A DNA stretch of 18,203 nucleotides from CAYPEL01 sp964409635 (GCA_964409635.1 CAYPEL010000042.1:1-18203), one strand, 5' to 3'; positions 6,992-14,955 are shown, counted from the first letter of the stretch. The notes: generated by a model not told the origin, from the sequence alone. Translations and numbers: made by a program.

Positions 6992-8365
6992 CTAATTGTT
7001 GTCGTTGGACAGGTCGATATCGATGTCTGTTTCTGGCTCCTCCAGGAATAAAATCCAGGCCGCGCCTTTGTCGTCTCCCCCATCATCCGTCAGAGGTGCG
7101 CCTACCGCGATATCGCTGTTGCCGTCGCCATCGAGATCATTGATGCCGGTAACGGCGCTGCCAAACCGGTTGTCGTCAGCCAGGTTTCCACCGAAGTTAC
7201 CTTGCGTGCTGGATAATTTTGTCGCTGAAATAACTTCACCATTATCTTCCATAAACAGTATCCACACTGCGCCCTGGTTAGGGCCGCCATCGTCGTCTTG
7301 TTCTGCACCGACCGCAAGATCGATGACACCGTTGTCATCGAGGTCGCCTATGTTAGCAATTGCGCCACCAAACTGGTCGCCGTCGTTTAACGCTACGTCA
7401 AACTCACCTTCATCGCTGGAAATTTTCTGAGTGGATTTTACGCTGCCGTCTGTATTGAGATATAACAGCCAGATTGCGCCGCGCTGCAGGCCACCGTCAT
7501 CGTCCTGGTTGGCGCCGACCGCCAGGTCATTTACGCCATCACCGTCGAAATCACCCAGGCCGGCTACTGCACTGCCAAAGTGGTCGTTGGGATCCAGGTT
7601 ACCATCGAAATTCCCTTCGTTGCCGGAGATTTTTTGTGTCGACTTGACGGTGCCATCCTGGTTCATGAAAAGTATCCAGACCGCGCCTTTACCCACACCA
7701 CCGTCACTGTCCTGCTGTGCGCCAACGGCAAGATCTGTCACACCATCGCCATCCAGGTCGCCGATATCGGCGACTGCACCACCGAACTGGTCGCCGTTAT
7801 TCAAGTCGCCGTTAAATCCGCCCGCCTCATCAGAAATTTTCTGCGTCAATCGAACCGTACCATCGGCATTCAGAAATAGAATCCAGACCGCACCCCGGCC
7901 GGCACCACCGTCCGAGTCCTGAGGAGCACCGACCGCCAGATCGAAAACACCGTCACCGTTCAGATCACCGATACTGGCAACTGCACTGCCGAACTGGTCA
8001 CCATTATTGAGGATGTCGTTGAGGCTTTCATCGTCATCTGAAATCTTTTTCTCCAGATCCACGCGGCCATTGCTATCCATAAACAAGATCCAGACCGCGC
8101 CCCGATCCGGACCATTATCGTCATCAAATGGCGCACCCACCGCCAGGTCGATCACCCCGTCGCCTTCAAGGTCACCGATAGCCGCAATCGCTCTGCCGAA
8201 TTGATCACCTGCCAGGAGGTCACCATCAAAATCACCTGAAGTTTCAGACAGTTTTTCCTCAGCATCAACTTCTGTCGTGACGCTTGTGTCCGCACAGCCT
8301 GTCACTGCCAATAGCAGGGATAGGAACAGTGCGGGGCCAGGGTAATTTGGGAATTTGTCAGTCAT
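6992..8365 (-). CDS. FG-GAP repeat (integrin-like propeller) lipoprotein
   Basis: 457 residues from ATG 8365. This start gives a short lipoprotein signal ending LLAVTG-C24. ATG 8392 is an alternative. The open frame beyond it runs into a dispersed repeat and is spurious. Residues 53-457 are six tandem FG-GAP repeats of exactly 69 residues each (starts at 53, 122, 191, 260, 329 and 398; the last is cut to 60). Each holds GDQFGxA, a calcium-loop motif DxDGDGxxD, LAVGA and GAVWILF. A half-unit precedes the first repeat (residues 38-52) and matches the missing end of the last, so the array closes as a beta-propeller. The fifth repeat has a weakened loop (DLDDNGVID). A surface adhesion or ligand-binding role is likely; no partner gene is adjacent. 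Confidence 0.92.
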   Translation of the reverse strand: MTDKFPNYPGPALFLSLLLAVTGCADTSVTTEVDAEEKLSETSGDFDGDLLAGDQFGRAIAAIGDLEGDGVIDLAVGAPFDDDNGPDRGAVWILFMDSNGRVDLEKKISDDDESLNDILNNGDQFGSAVASIGDLNGDGVFDLAVGAPQDSDGGAGRGAVWILFLNADGTVRLTQKISDEAGGFNGDLNNGDQFGGAVADIGDLDGDGVTDLAVGAQQDSDGGVGKGAVWILFMNQDGTVKSTQKISGNEGNFDGNLDPNDHFGSAVAGLGDFDGDGVNDLAVGANQDDDGGLQRGAIWLLYLNTDGSVKSTQKISSDEGEFDVALNDGDQFGGAIANIGDLDDNGVIDLAVGAEQDDDGGPNQGAVWILFMEDNGEVISATKLSSTQGNFGGNLADDNRFGSAVTGINDLDGDGNSDIAVGAPLTDDGGDDKGAAWILFLEEPETDIDIDLSNDNN

Positions 8366-8423
8366 ATCGCAGTATGATGCAATAGAAAACATTGCCTGTC
8401 GATATCTTAATAGTCGTAAATTC

Positions 8424-8499
8424 CCGTAGGGTGGGCGAAACCCACCGGATGCCGCAGAAAAGGTGGATTCAACCACCCTACATAGCTTTTGCGGCATCC
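8424..8499 (-). repeat. Dispersed palindromic repeat, copy A
   Basis: An imperfect palindrome bounded by GTAGGGTGGG (8426-8435) and CCACCCTAC (8473-8481). It is extended by a nested pair, GGATGCCGCAGAAAAG (8447-8462) and CTTTTGCGGCATCC (8486-8499). Read on the minus strand it aligns with copy B at 10707-10783 over nearly its whole length, with small indels. Intergenic GTAGGGTGGG...CCCACC elements of this type are widespread in proteobacteria. They carry no gene and resemble REP/MITE sequences. Confidence 0.85.
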
Positions 8500-8563
8500 T
8501 CCTGAGTGAGAGGAGATTGTTATTTAATAAATTTCAGTGCGAAAGTGACAAGTCAGCAAGAGA

Positions 8564-9970
8564 TCAACGGCTGATGTGATAACAGGGCACATATTTAGCG
8601 CCAGGTAGTTTCATACGGCGTTGCCTGACGAATGAATTTAGCAGTTCATCCATCGGCGCCATAATGCTTTTATCGCCTTTCAGTTCGAAAAGTCCGTGCT
8701 TTTCGATGGCGCGGATGCCTTCATCTTTTACGTTACCGGCGACGACTCCGGAAAACGCGCGGCGTAGGTTTGCCGCGAGCAGATGTTTTTCCTGGTCTTT
8801 ATGCAGTGCCAGGTTGCGCATGTTTTCGTGCGTGGGTTTGAACGGCTGCTGGAAGTCTTTATCAATTTTCAGCGTCCAGTTGAAATAGTACGCATCATCC
8901 AGCGCCTTGCGGAATTCACGAACTTTTTTGATACCGGATTGTACTTCACGCGCTACTTGTTCCGGTGAATTAATAATGATCTTGTACCGCTGTTGCGCTT
9001 CAAACCCCAACGTATCACCAATGAACTGGTTAATCTGTTTGAAATAATCACGCGCACTTTCCGGGCCGGTAAAAATTAATGGGAAGGGCACGTTGGTGTT
9101 ATCCGGGTGCAGCAGGATACCAAGCAGGTAGAGAATTTCCTCGGCAGTGCCCACACCGCCCGGGAATACGATGGTTGCGTGCCCGGTGCGGATGAAGGCT
9201 TCAAGCCGTTTTTCTATATCCGGCATAATGACCAGATCGTTGACGATGGGGTTGGGTGATTCGGCCGCGATAATGCCGGGCTCTGTAATACCCAGGTACT
9301 GGCCGGTACCGTTGCGTTGTTTGGCGTGACCGATGGTGGCGCCTTTCATCGGCCCCTTCATGGCGCCAGGCCCGCAACCGGTACAGATATCCAGGCCACG
9401 CAACCCCATTTGGTAACCCACTTCCTTGGTGTAATCGTATTCTTCGCGGCCTATCGAATGGCCACCCCAGCACACCACCAGGTGCGGGTTAGTCATGGGG
9501 CGCAGGATGTTGGCATTGCGCAGGATGTGAAACACTGCATCGGTAATGCCACTCGATGTATTGAGATCAAAGCGTGCATGATGATTGATCTCATCGCTAA
9601 CATAGATGACATCGCGCAATACGGCGAACAGGTGTTCGCTGATACCTTTGATTATCTTACCGTCAACAAAGGCTGACGCCGGCGCGCCAATGACTTCGAG
9701 CTTGATGCCGCGCTCTTCCTGGAGTATTTTGATATCAAAAGACTGGTAACGCTCCAGCAGTTCCTTACCATCGTCCAGCTGGCTGCCGCAGTTCAGAACC
9801 GCCAGCGAACAGTTCCGGAACAGCTTATACAAACCGCCCTGGCTGGCATCGAGCAGCTTGCTGACTTCGGCCCTGGAGAGGACTTCCAGCCGCCCTTGCG
9901 GTGAAATGATGGCGTCGACAACTTCGTAGCCACCGGTGGTTTCGATTTTTTGGGTCGTTGCTGTATCCAT
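8564..9970 (-). CDS. ppnN: Pyrimidine/purine nucleotide 5'-monophosphate nucleosidase (PpnN, YgdH)
   Basis: 468 residues against 454 in E. coli, colinear with it. PpnN hydrolyses the N-glycosidic bond of nucleoside monophosphates to give base and ribose 5-phosphate, and in E. coli is controlled by (p)ppGpp. The N-terminal domain has LYKLFRNCSLAVLN and FVDGKII. The LOG/Rossmann core shows CWGGHSIGREEY (from residue 167), CTGCGPGAMKGPMKG and the catalytic signature PGGVGTAEE (270-278). The C-terminal domain has AFSGVVAGNVKDEGIRAIE and ends RRMKLPGAKYVPCYHI as in the E. coli enzyme. There is no visible Shine-Dalgarno before ATG 9970, and the N-terminus is slightly longer than in E. coli. It is transcribed alone, divergently from the TlpA-like gene. 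Confidence 0.95.
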   Translation of the reverse strand: MDTATTQKIETTGGYEVVDAIISPQGRLEVLSRAEVSKLLDASQGGLYKLFRNCSLAVLNCGSQLDDGKELLERYQSFDIKILQEERGIKLEVIGAPASAFVDGKIIKGISEHLFAVLRDVIYVSDEINHHARFDLNTSSGITDAVFHILRNANILRPMTNPHLVVCWGGHSIGREEYDYTKEVGYQMGLRGLDICTGCGPGAMKGPMKGATIGHAKQRNGTGQYLGITEPGIIAAESPNPIVNDLVIMPDIEKRLEAFIRTGHATIVFPGGVGTAEEILYLLGILLHPDNTNVPFPLIFTGPESARDYFKQINQFIGDTLGFEAQQRYKIIINSPEQVAREVQSGIKKVREFRKALDDAYYFNWTLKIDKDFQQPFKPTHENMRNLALHKDQEKHLLAANLRRAFSGVVAGNVKDEGIRAIEKHGLFELKGDKSIMAPMDELLNSFVRQRRMKLPGAKYVPCYHISR

Positions 9971-10000
9971 TGTTTATATAATATCGGCTGTAAATGTAGC

Positions 10001-10016
10001 GGCTGAACCTTCAGCC
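10001..10016. repeat. Short perfect hairpin upstream of ppnN
   Basis: GGCTGAA (10001-10007) and TTCAGCC (10010-10016) form a 7-bp stem around two bases. The sequence TGTAGCGGCTGAA...TTCAGCC resembles half of a common dispersed intergenic palindrome. It may simply be a repeat remnant in the ppnN leader. Confidence 0.45.
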
Positions 10017-10145
10017 ATGTGCTGAGACTGCAGGAACTTATTGCCTTTGTGGAGACTCTATTGCTTTACCGTCATTCTGGATGGCATATGCTAACAGAAT
10101 GTTCGACAATAACACCCGCCCTTTGTTCGTATCACTACACGGAGT

Positions 10146-10664
10146 ATGGATTTGCACATTTTACCGCTGGTTAAATATTTATTCGCTTTGTTGCTGTTCT
10201 GTTGCACGCTTTCAGCCACCGCAAACGAGTCACTTTTACAGGATTTTAAAGGCAACGCGGCCTCTCTTGATGAGCATATCGGTAAAGGAAAATGGCTACT
10301 GGTCATGTACTGGGCCTCAGATTGCCACGTCTGTAATGTGGAGGCAAAGAATTATGAGGATTTTCACATCCGGCATGCGGATAAGGGTGCGGCTATCCTT
10401 GGTGTGTCTCTCGATGGCGCTGCGGGTATTGCGGATGCCGAGCAGTTTATTAAGCGCCATGAGCTGACTTTCCCTAATTTGATCGGTGAACCTGATCTGG
10501 TTGCGTTGCAGTACACCAGTACGGTGGGTGACTCACGTTTTGGTACACCTTCGTTTTTGTTGTATGATCCACAGGGTGAGTTGAAAGCGGCGCAGTTAGG
10601 TGTGGTGCGGGTTGAAAAGATTGAGGCGTTTATAGAATCGCATAGTAAAGTCTCTGCGAATTAA
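10146..10664 (+). CDS. Periplasmic TlpA-like thioredoxin
   Basis: 172 residues from ATG 10146, but the GGAG ribosome site (10141-10144) is only 1 nt from that ATG. The in-frame TTG at 10152 has the ideal 7-nt spacing and may be the true start. Either way the product opens with a signal peptide (LPLVKYLFALLLFCC, cleavage near ATA-NES). The mature domain is a thioredoxin fold of the TlpA/AhpC-TSA type: WLLVMYWASDCHVC with redox pair C60-x-x-C63, the insert VSLDG, and the cis-proline loop GTPSFLLYDPQGE. This fits periplasmic thiol:disulfide exchange or reduction of a specific partner; the partner is not visible. The gene is single, with a dispersed repeat just downstream. Confidence 0.88.
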   Translation: MDLHILPLVKYLFALLLFCCTLSATANESLLQDFKGNAASLDEHIGKGKWLLVMYWASDCHVCNVEAKNYEDFHIRHADKGAAILGVSLDGAAGIADAEQFIKRHELTFPNLIGEPDLVALQYTSTVGDSRFGTPSFLLYDPQGELKAAQLGVVRVEKIEAFIESHSKVSAN

Positions 10665-10706
10665 TATTTTACTCGCACGGCTCAATAAGCTCCCTGCCCC
10701 ACAGGA

Positions 10707-10783
10707 GGCTGCCGCAAAAGCTTTGCAGGGTGGGTGAAACCCACCGCATGCCGCAGCAAATGGTGGGCTTCACCCACCCTACG
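10707..10783 (+). repeat. Dispersed palindromic repeat, copy B
   Basis: Bounded by GCAGGGTGGG (10725-10734) and CCCACCCTAC (10773-10782), with an extra GGCTGCCGCAAAAG arm at 10707-10720 and its partial partner ATGCCGCAGCAAA inside. It is the same element as 8424-8499 but in opposite orientation, so the two flank ppnN and the TlpA-like gene as an inverted pair. It lies between the TlpA-like gene and the EamA transporter gene. Confidence 0.85.
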
Positions 10784-10824
10784 GCGGTGGGATAGATGGT
10801 TTTTACTGCAGTTATAAATTCATA

Positions 10825-11697
10825 ATGCACTGGCTTAGCCTTACATTATTCTCCGCGTTTTTTCTAGCTACCGCCGACACACTCACCAAGCGTTATCTTA
10901 CCGATTACCGTCCCGGTGAACTGGTAATCGTTCGTTTTGGCATAAGCGGTCTGTTGTTGGCGCCGGTAATTTTAATGCAACCCTGGCCGGACTTACCCTT
11001 GCAATTCTGGTTCTGGATGGCGGGACTATTGCCGCTGGAAATCCTGGCGATGTGGCTGTACATGACTGCAATCCGCCAATCACCCCTATCACATACCCTG
11101 CCCTATCTTGCTTTTACCCCGGTGTTTAACATCGCCACGGGTTACCTGTTACTCGGTGAAACGGTCAGCCCTAGCGGCTTGGCTGGTATTTTACTAGTGG
11201 TAAGCGGCGCCTGGTTACTTAACCTGCATCACGCACGGCATAGCGGCGGGCTGGATTTGCTAGCGCCGTTCAAAGCCATAACCCGTGAGCACAGTTCGCG
11301 GCTGATGCTGATAGTCGCGGCGCTCTATAGCCTGACATCTGTTATGGGTAAAGGCGCTTTACAATATACGGAACCCGGCTGGTTCGGGCCGTTTTATTAT
11401 GTCATTCTCGGGCCTGTTGCCGTTATAGTTTTCGCATCCAGAACTCCGGCTGTGTTACAGGTTCTAACGCGCAGACGTTGGGCGCACCTGGGGGTGGGTA
11501 TTTTTATGGCCGGTATGGTCATCACGCATTTCTACGCGATTAACCATATCGAAGTCGCCTATATGATTGCCGTCAAACGCACCAGTCTGTTATTCGGGAT
11601 TTTGTATGGCGCCTGGTTATTCAAAGAAGATAATTTAAACAAAAACCTGCTCGCCGGTGGATTAATGATTGCCGGCATTTATTTAATTGCAAGTTAA
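10825..11697 (+). CDS. EamA/DMT superfamily transporter
   Basis: 290 residues with about ten hydrophobic segments in two homologous halves, the standard architecture of EamA (drug/metabolite transporter) permeases of the inner membrane. The first half ends in the typical PVFNIATGYLLLGETVSPSGLAGILLVVSGAWLL pattern (P near 99, GE at 111-112), written here as two adjoining pieces: PVFNIATGYLLLGE and TVSPSGLAGILLVV. The second half ends with the matching GAWLFKEDNLNKNLLAGGL and GIYLIAS. These proteins move small metabolites in or out, and the substrate cannot be inferred. No good Shine-Dalgarno precedes ATG 10825, and the start is set by the first transmembrane helix. The 5' leader contains the end of repeat copy B. 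Confidence 0.9.
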   Translation: MHWLSLTLFSAFFLATADTLTKRYLTDYRPGELVIVRFGISGLLLAPVILMQPWPDLPLQFWFWMAGLLPLEILAMWLYMTAIRQSPLSHTLPYLAFTPVFNIATGYLLLGETVSPSGLAGILLVVSGAWLLNLHHARHSGGLDLLAPFKAITREHSSRLMLIVAALYSLTSVMGKGALQYTEPGWFGPFYYVILGPVAVIVFASRTPAVLQVLTRRRWAHLGVGIFMAGMVITHFYAINHIEVAYMIAVKRTSLLFGILYGAWLFKEDNLNKNLLAGGLMIAGIYLIAS

Positions 11698-11772
11698 GGA
11701 ACCGCTTCTCCTGATAGCTGAACCTTTGCTATCCTAAACTTGCCAATAGATGGCCGCTAACGAAATAGCATT

Positions 11773-12399
11773 ATGAAAACAACCAGCGCTTTACTTATTC
11801 TCATCATCAGCCTGTCACAACCTGCGCAGGCCACTAACCCCATGGGGGACATGATGTCCGCCATGATCCGCATGATGACGGCGATGGCAAATCATATGGC
11901 CGGTTCGCTGGGGGGTTCCAGCTCTCTAGGGATGGGCAGCAACTTTGGCTCTGGCTTCAATCCGTGGATGAGCAGCTGGCCCGGTATGACATCAATGGGC
12001 TATCCAGGCCTCGGTTCTCCTTGGTTAGCCGGGCCTATTAACCGTTTGCCAACACCTCCTGGCGCGGGATACGGAACGCCAGCCTACCCTGGCTGGCAAC
12101 AGGGCGCACCGGAATCCTATTACAATCGTGGCCCGGCGAGACCCTCGCCGCTGGAAGGAAACTGGTTGAGCCAATCAGGTGAAGCCCTGCAAGTACGGCA
12201 TAACCGTTTCAGACTTCGCAGCCAGGAGGGTGTACTGAGCGGTACACTGCGCCTCGAAAATAATCTGCTTAAACTGTATGTGCCTCAAGCCAGATTGGTC
12301 ATGCCTTACCGCTACGTTCGCAAGCGTGGTAACTTGATGCTGCAGCACCCTTCAGGGCAAGTTTTGTATTTTCAGCAACAGCCTAATTCCCGTTACTAA
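11773..12399 (+). CDS. Secreted methionine-rich protein of unknown function
   Basis: 208 residues that I do not recognise. A clear signal peptide ends AQA-TN (residue 20). The next 19 residues (24-42) hold eight methionines in clusters (MGDMM, MIRMM), then comes a flexible stretch rich in G, S, P, W, Y and M to about residue 125. A more ordered C-terminal part (about 127-208) begins LEGNWLSQSGEALQVR and alternates polar and hydrophobic residues with an RYVRKRGNLML strand, suggesting a small beta-domain like the lipocalin-type folds that open with a GxW motif. Methionine clusters can bind Cu(I) or form an amphipathic helix; neither is shown. The 3' end overlaps the convergent hydrolase gene by 17 nt. 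Confidence 0.8.
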   Translation: MKTTSALLILIISLSQPAQATNPMGDMMSAMIRMMTAMANHMAGSLGGSSSLGMGSNFGSGFNPWMSSWPGMTSMGYPGLGSPWLAGPINRLPTPPGAGYGTPAYPGWQQGAPESYYNRGPARPSPLEGNWLSQSGEALQVRHNRFRLRSQEGVLSGTLRLENNLLKLYVPQARLVMPYRYVRKRGNLMLQHPSGQVLYFQQQPNSRY

Positions 12400-13240
12400 C
12401 AATACCCCGGCTGCCTTTGCCGCTGGTTTTTATATTGGCCTGAATGAAAGTGCCGAGCGCTTGTTCATAAGCTGGCTGGCTACTCATAAAACCACTGTTG
12501 TGATTACCCTTTAATTTAAAAAATACTTTTGGTTCACGGGCTGATTGAAAAACTTTTTCGCCGAGTGAGTACGGCATGATCTCGTCGTCCGGGCTGTGTA
12601 AAACCAGCACCGGGCAAGTTACCGATTGCAGATATTCTGATACGTTGAAGCTGTAGCGTAACGCGACCATTCGTATTAGCACAGGGTAGACAACCCTGGC
12701 AAAATCGCGCACCGAACTCATGGTTGATTCCAGGATCAGGCCTCCTGGCTTGGTGTTTGAAGCTAAATGAGCCGCAACTGTCCCGCCCAGTGATCGCCCG
12801 AAAATGGCAATATTCTCCGGCGGATAGTTTTTAATGTCAGTCAGATAATTCCAGGCGGCTTCGGCATCCTGGTAAAGCCCTTGTTCACTGGGCGAGCCGT
12901 TACTTTGACCGTAACCCCGGTAATCGATAATCAATATGTTCAGCCCCAAGCGGTGAAATATTTGGATCGACTCACCCCGGTGTGAAATATTGCCGGCATT
13001 GCCGTGAAAGAAGAGCAACACCCGGTCTGTCTGCGCATTGGGTAAGAACCAGCCGTGCAGGCGCGTGCCATCTTTTGCTACCATGTCGACATTTTCGTAT
13101 TCGAGTCCCCAGTCTGCCGGGGTAGCAAGCAGTTTTTTATCCGGGTAAAAAACCATGCTGGGTAGTTGCACGAAGAGGCTCGCATTTAAAAGCACTGCAA
13201 AGGCTGCAACAGCAAAAATAACGCTGGTCATCGGATGCAT
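12383..13240 (-). CDS. Membrane-anchored alpha/beta hydrolase (BEM46-like)
   Basis: 285 residues. An N-terminal hydrophobic segment (about residues 5-27) should anchor it in the inner membrane with the catalytic domain outside. The alpha/beta hydrolase core is complete: the oxyanion HGNAGN (79-84), the nucleophile elbow GRSLGG with S150, the acid in SPDDEI (D218 or D219) and the histidine in GNHNSG (H247). DYRGYGQSNG is the usual lid-proximal loop. This is the BEM46/ABHD13-type group, whose natural substrates are mostly unknown. It starts 18 nt after the dsbB stop and so is probably co-transcribed. Its 3' end overlaps the convergent methionine-rich protein gene. Confidence 0.9.
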   Translation of the reverse strand: MHPMTSVIFAVAAFAVLLNASLFVQLPSMVFYPDKKLLATPADWGLEYENVDMVAKDGTRLHGWFLPNAQTDRVLLFFHGNAGNISHRGESIQIFHRLGLNILIIDYRGYGQSNGSPSEQGLYQDAEAAWNYLTDIKNYPPENIAIFGRSLGGTVAAHLASNTKPGGLILESTMSSVRDFARVVYPVLIRMVALRYSFNVSEYLQSVTCPVLVLHSPDDEIMPYSLGEKVFQSAREPKVFFKLKGNHNSGFMSSQPAYEQALGTFIQANIKTSGKGSRGIVSNGN

Positions 13241-13258
13241 GCGGCCGGGTTATGGTGG

Positions 13259-13774
13259 TTAAGCACTGTGCCTGTCCAGTATTGATGCCAGTGTCAGCGT
13301 GGCACTGACTAGTAATAAGCCTGAAAATAACACCAGTAGTGCTTCGGCCATCGTGACACCGAACATCAGCTCTGGGGTGTAACCACAGGGTTCCCAAATT
13401 TTAAACATCGCCGGAAACCACGTATCCAAGGCAAACCAACCGGGCAGCCCGGACTCCATACTGCAACTGCCTTCAATTGTGCCGCGCTCCACGCCGAGCA
13501 AATTCCAGGAGCGCTCCAGCAAGACGGCCATGATGAATGTAAGCAGCGCATGCATCAGGCTGCGCAGTGACCAGGAACGGCGCAGAAATACAGCGATGAC
13601 TGCAATCAAGATAAACGCCATCACCCAGATACGCACATGGATGCAAACTACACAGGGATAGTAATCCAGTTTATATTGGTAAAACAGCGCAACGCTTTCA
13701 AGCATCACACCCAGCGCAATGAGTGACAACCAATAGCCACTGCTTCGTGCTGTGGCAGCTAGAATATTTAACAT
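13259..13774 (-). CDS. dsbB: Disulfide bond formation protein B
   Basis: 171 residues with four transmembrane segments. DsbB reoxidises periplasmic DsbA and passes electrons to quinone. The two redox pairs are present at the same residue numbers as in E. coli: C41-V-V-C44 in the first periplasmic loop and C104/C130 in the second (in GSCSM and WEPCG, separated by the TWFPAMFKIW segment). Arginine 48, just after the first loop (VRIW), corresponds to the quinone-binding arginine. A GAGG site lies 5-6 nt before ATG 13774. It is followed in the same direction by the alpha/beta hydrolase. The DsbA partner is not in the window. Confidence 0.95.
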   Translation of the reverse strand: MLNILAATARSSGYWLSLIALGVMLESVALFYQYKLDYYPCVVCIHVRIWVMAFILIAVIAVFLRRSWSLRSLMHALLTFIMAVLLERSWNLLGVERGTIEGSCSMESGLPGWFALDTWFPAMFKIWEPCGYTPELMFGVTMAEALLVLFSGLLLVSATLTLASILDRHSA

Positions 13775-13812
13775 TTAAACCTCGTATCTGAAAGATTTCA
13801 CACCCTGTATTA

Positions 13813-13866
13813 CACCTAAATCCCGTCTCGCTGATGAGGCTGTTAACGGGACAGCAGTATTAGGTG
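13813..13866. other. Imperfect long hairpin in the dsbB leader
   Basis: CACCTAA (13813-13819) and TCCCGT (13821-13826) pair with ACGGGA (13846-13851) and TTAGGTG (13860-13866). Inside it, an alternative CTGT/ACAG stem (13840-13854) competes for the same bases. It lies between the stop of the tandem thioredoxin gene and the start of dsbB, both on the minus strand. No T-run follows, so it may be a poor terminator, a leader structure or a repeat remnant. Confidence 0.4.
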
Positions 13867-13883
13867 ATATACATTCATATTTG

Positions 13884-14942
13884 TCACCGAATTTTACGCT
13901 GCTTCAACCGCCAGCCTTGATAGTCCGGTTCGGTTTCATACGCACGCTTATTAATGAAATCAAGCACACCCCATAAGCGGTAGAACTGCACTATGGAGTC
14001 AATACGCATAATTTCGTTCCCTTCAGCGTCAAAGAAGATCACCGTCGGGGCATGAAACAAGCCCAACTGCTTAGCCCATTGTTTTGCCGTCGTCTGTTTA
14101 CCCTTCGGTGTAGTGACAGCAACGTCTGACCACATATTGAGCTGTACTGCGCTCATCCTGCGAATCTCTTCCAGCGTCTCTTCCTGATTCAGTGGGCCTG
14201 AATGCAGCAGGTCACAGGCGTGACAATTCCCCTGTTCAAAGAAAACCGCCAGCAGTTTGTTTGTAGCCCTGTATTGCGTCAAGTCATACGGCGCCTCGGA
14301 AAAGAATTCGCGCTCGTTGAGACCACCCAGCATAAAGAACATACCCGGTTCTGCCCTTGCCAGGTATTCGCGAAATGTCTCTTGCTTATAAAATTCTTCT
14401 GCGACGTACTTCAACGCAGCCCTGAATTTATAGGGCGGGTAAAAACCACGCAGCCCGAAAACCGCTTTTCCAGCAGGATCAAAAAATATCAATGAAGGTG
14501 TAAAATTTGTCTTGTACTTGATAGACAGTTCGCGTTCAGTATATTGCTTACCGTCTACATCGGTAATCTCTTCGATTCCCCAGATATCGATGGGGATAAC
14601 ATCAAAATATTGCTGCATGGAGTAGGCAATATCCGGTGAACCAAGATTCTGCTGCATAAACTGCTCGCAATATGCACACCGCTTTTGGCCGAAGTAAACA
14701 ACGATGCCCTGCTTTTTTGCCTTTAGCGCCGCCTCAAGATCCGCACGCAGGTCACCCAGGCTGAGCTTGAACCAGTCAGGATAAACAATTTCCTCTTTCA
14801 ACAGGGTGTCCGCGAACGGCTGCAGCTCATCGATTTCGGGATCAGCGCTGCTATCCGTGCAGAAAAGCAGGGCTGCCAAAATAAAAAAGCAGCGGGTAAC
14901 GAACCACTGATCGGATTTGTTGGGTATGATCGTTGTGTTCAT
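13884..14942 (-). CDS. Exported protein with two tandem thioredoxin domains
   Basis: 352 residues. Residues 13-33 form a signal peptide or membrane anchor. Two thioredoxin-like (Thioredoxin_2/SoxW-type) domains follow in tandem: the first has YFGQKRCAYC (C89, C92) and cis-proline loop FTPSLIFFDPAG (P149), the second has FFEQGNCHAC (C240, C243) and HAPTVIFFDAEG (P299). The corresponding positions are exactly 150 residues apart, which argues for an internal duplication with both active sites kept. Proteins of this kind act in periplasmic thiol reduction or isomerisation. The gene follows the exported protein at 14956 by 13 nt and lies upstream of dsbB in the same direction. No Shine-Dalgarno is evident before ATG 14942. 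Confidence 0.9.
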   Translation of the reverse strand: MNTTIIPNKSDQWFVTRCFFILAALLFCTDSSADPEIDELQPFADTLLKEEIVYPDWFKLSLGDLRADLEAALKAKKQGIVVYFGQKRCAYCEQFMQQNLGSPDIAYSMQQYFDVIPIDIWGIEEITDVDGKQYTERELSIKYKTNFTPSLIFFDPAGKAVFGLRGFYPPYKFRAALKYVAEEFYKQETFREYLARAEPGMFFMLGGLNEREFFSEAPYDLTQYRATNKLLAVFFEQGNCHACDLLHSGPLNQEETLEEIRRMSAVQLNMWSDVAVTTPKGKQTTAKQWAKQLGLFHAPTVIFFDAEGNEIMRIDSIVQFYRLWGVLDFINKRAYETEPDYQGWRLKQRKIR

Positions 14943-14955
14943 TTGAAAACTAAAA

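Noticed and set aside
6996..7922. Long plus-strand open frames opposite the FG-GAP gene
   Set aside because: Serine/proline-rich antisense of the repeat array; the repeat periodicity belongs to the minus strand.
6992..8209. Possible CRISPR-like repeat array
   Set aside because: The 207-bp periodicity is coding, fits the FG-GAP unit, and has no unique spacers.
8366..8497. N-terminal extension of the FG-GAP protein
   Set aside because: It reads through the dispersed repeat, lacks a ribosome site, and would bury the lipoprotein signal.
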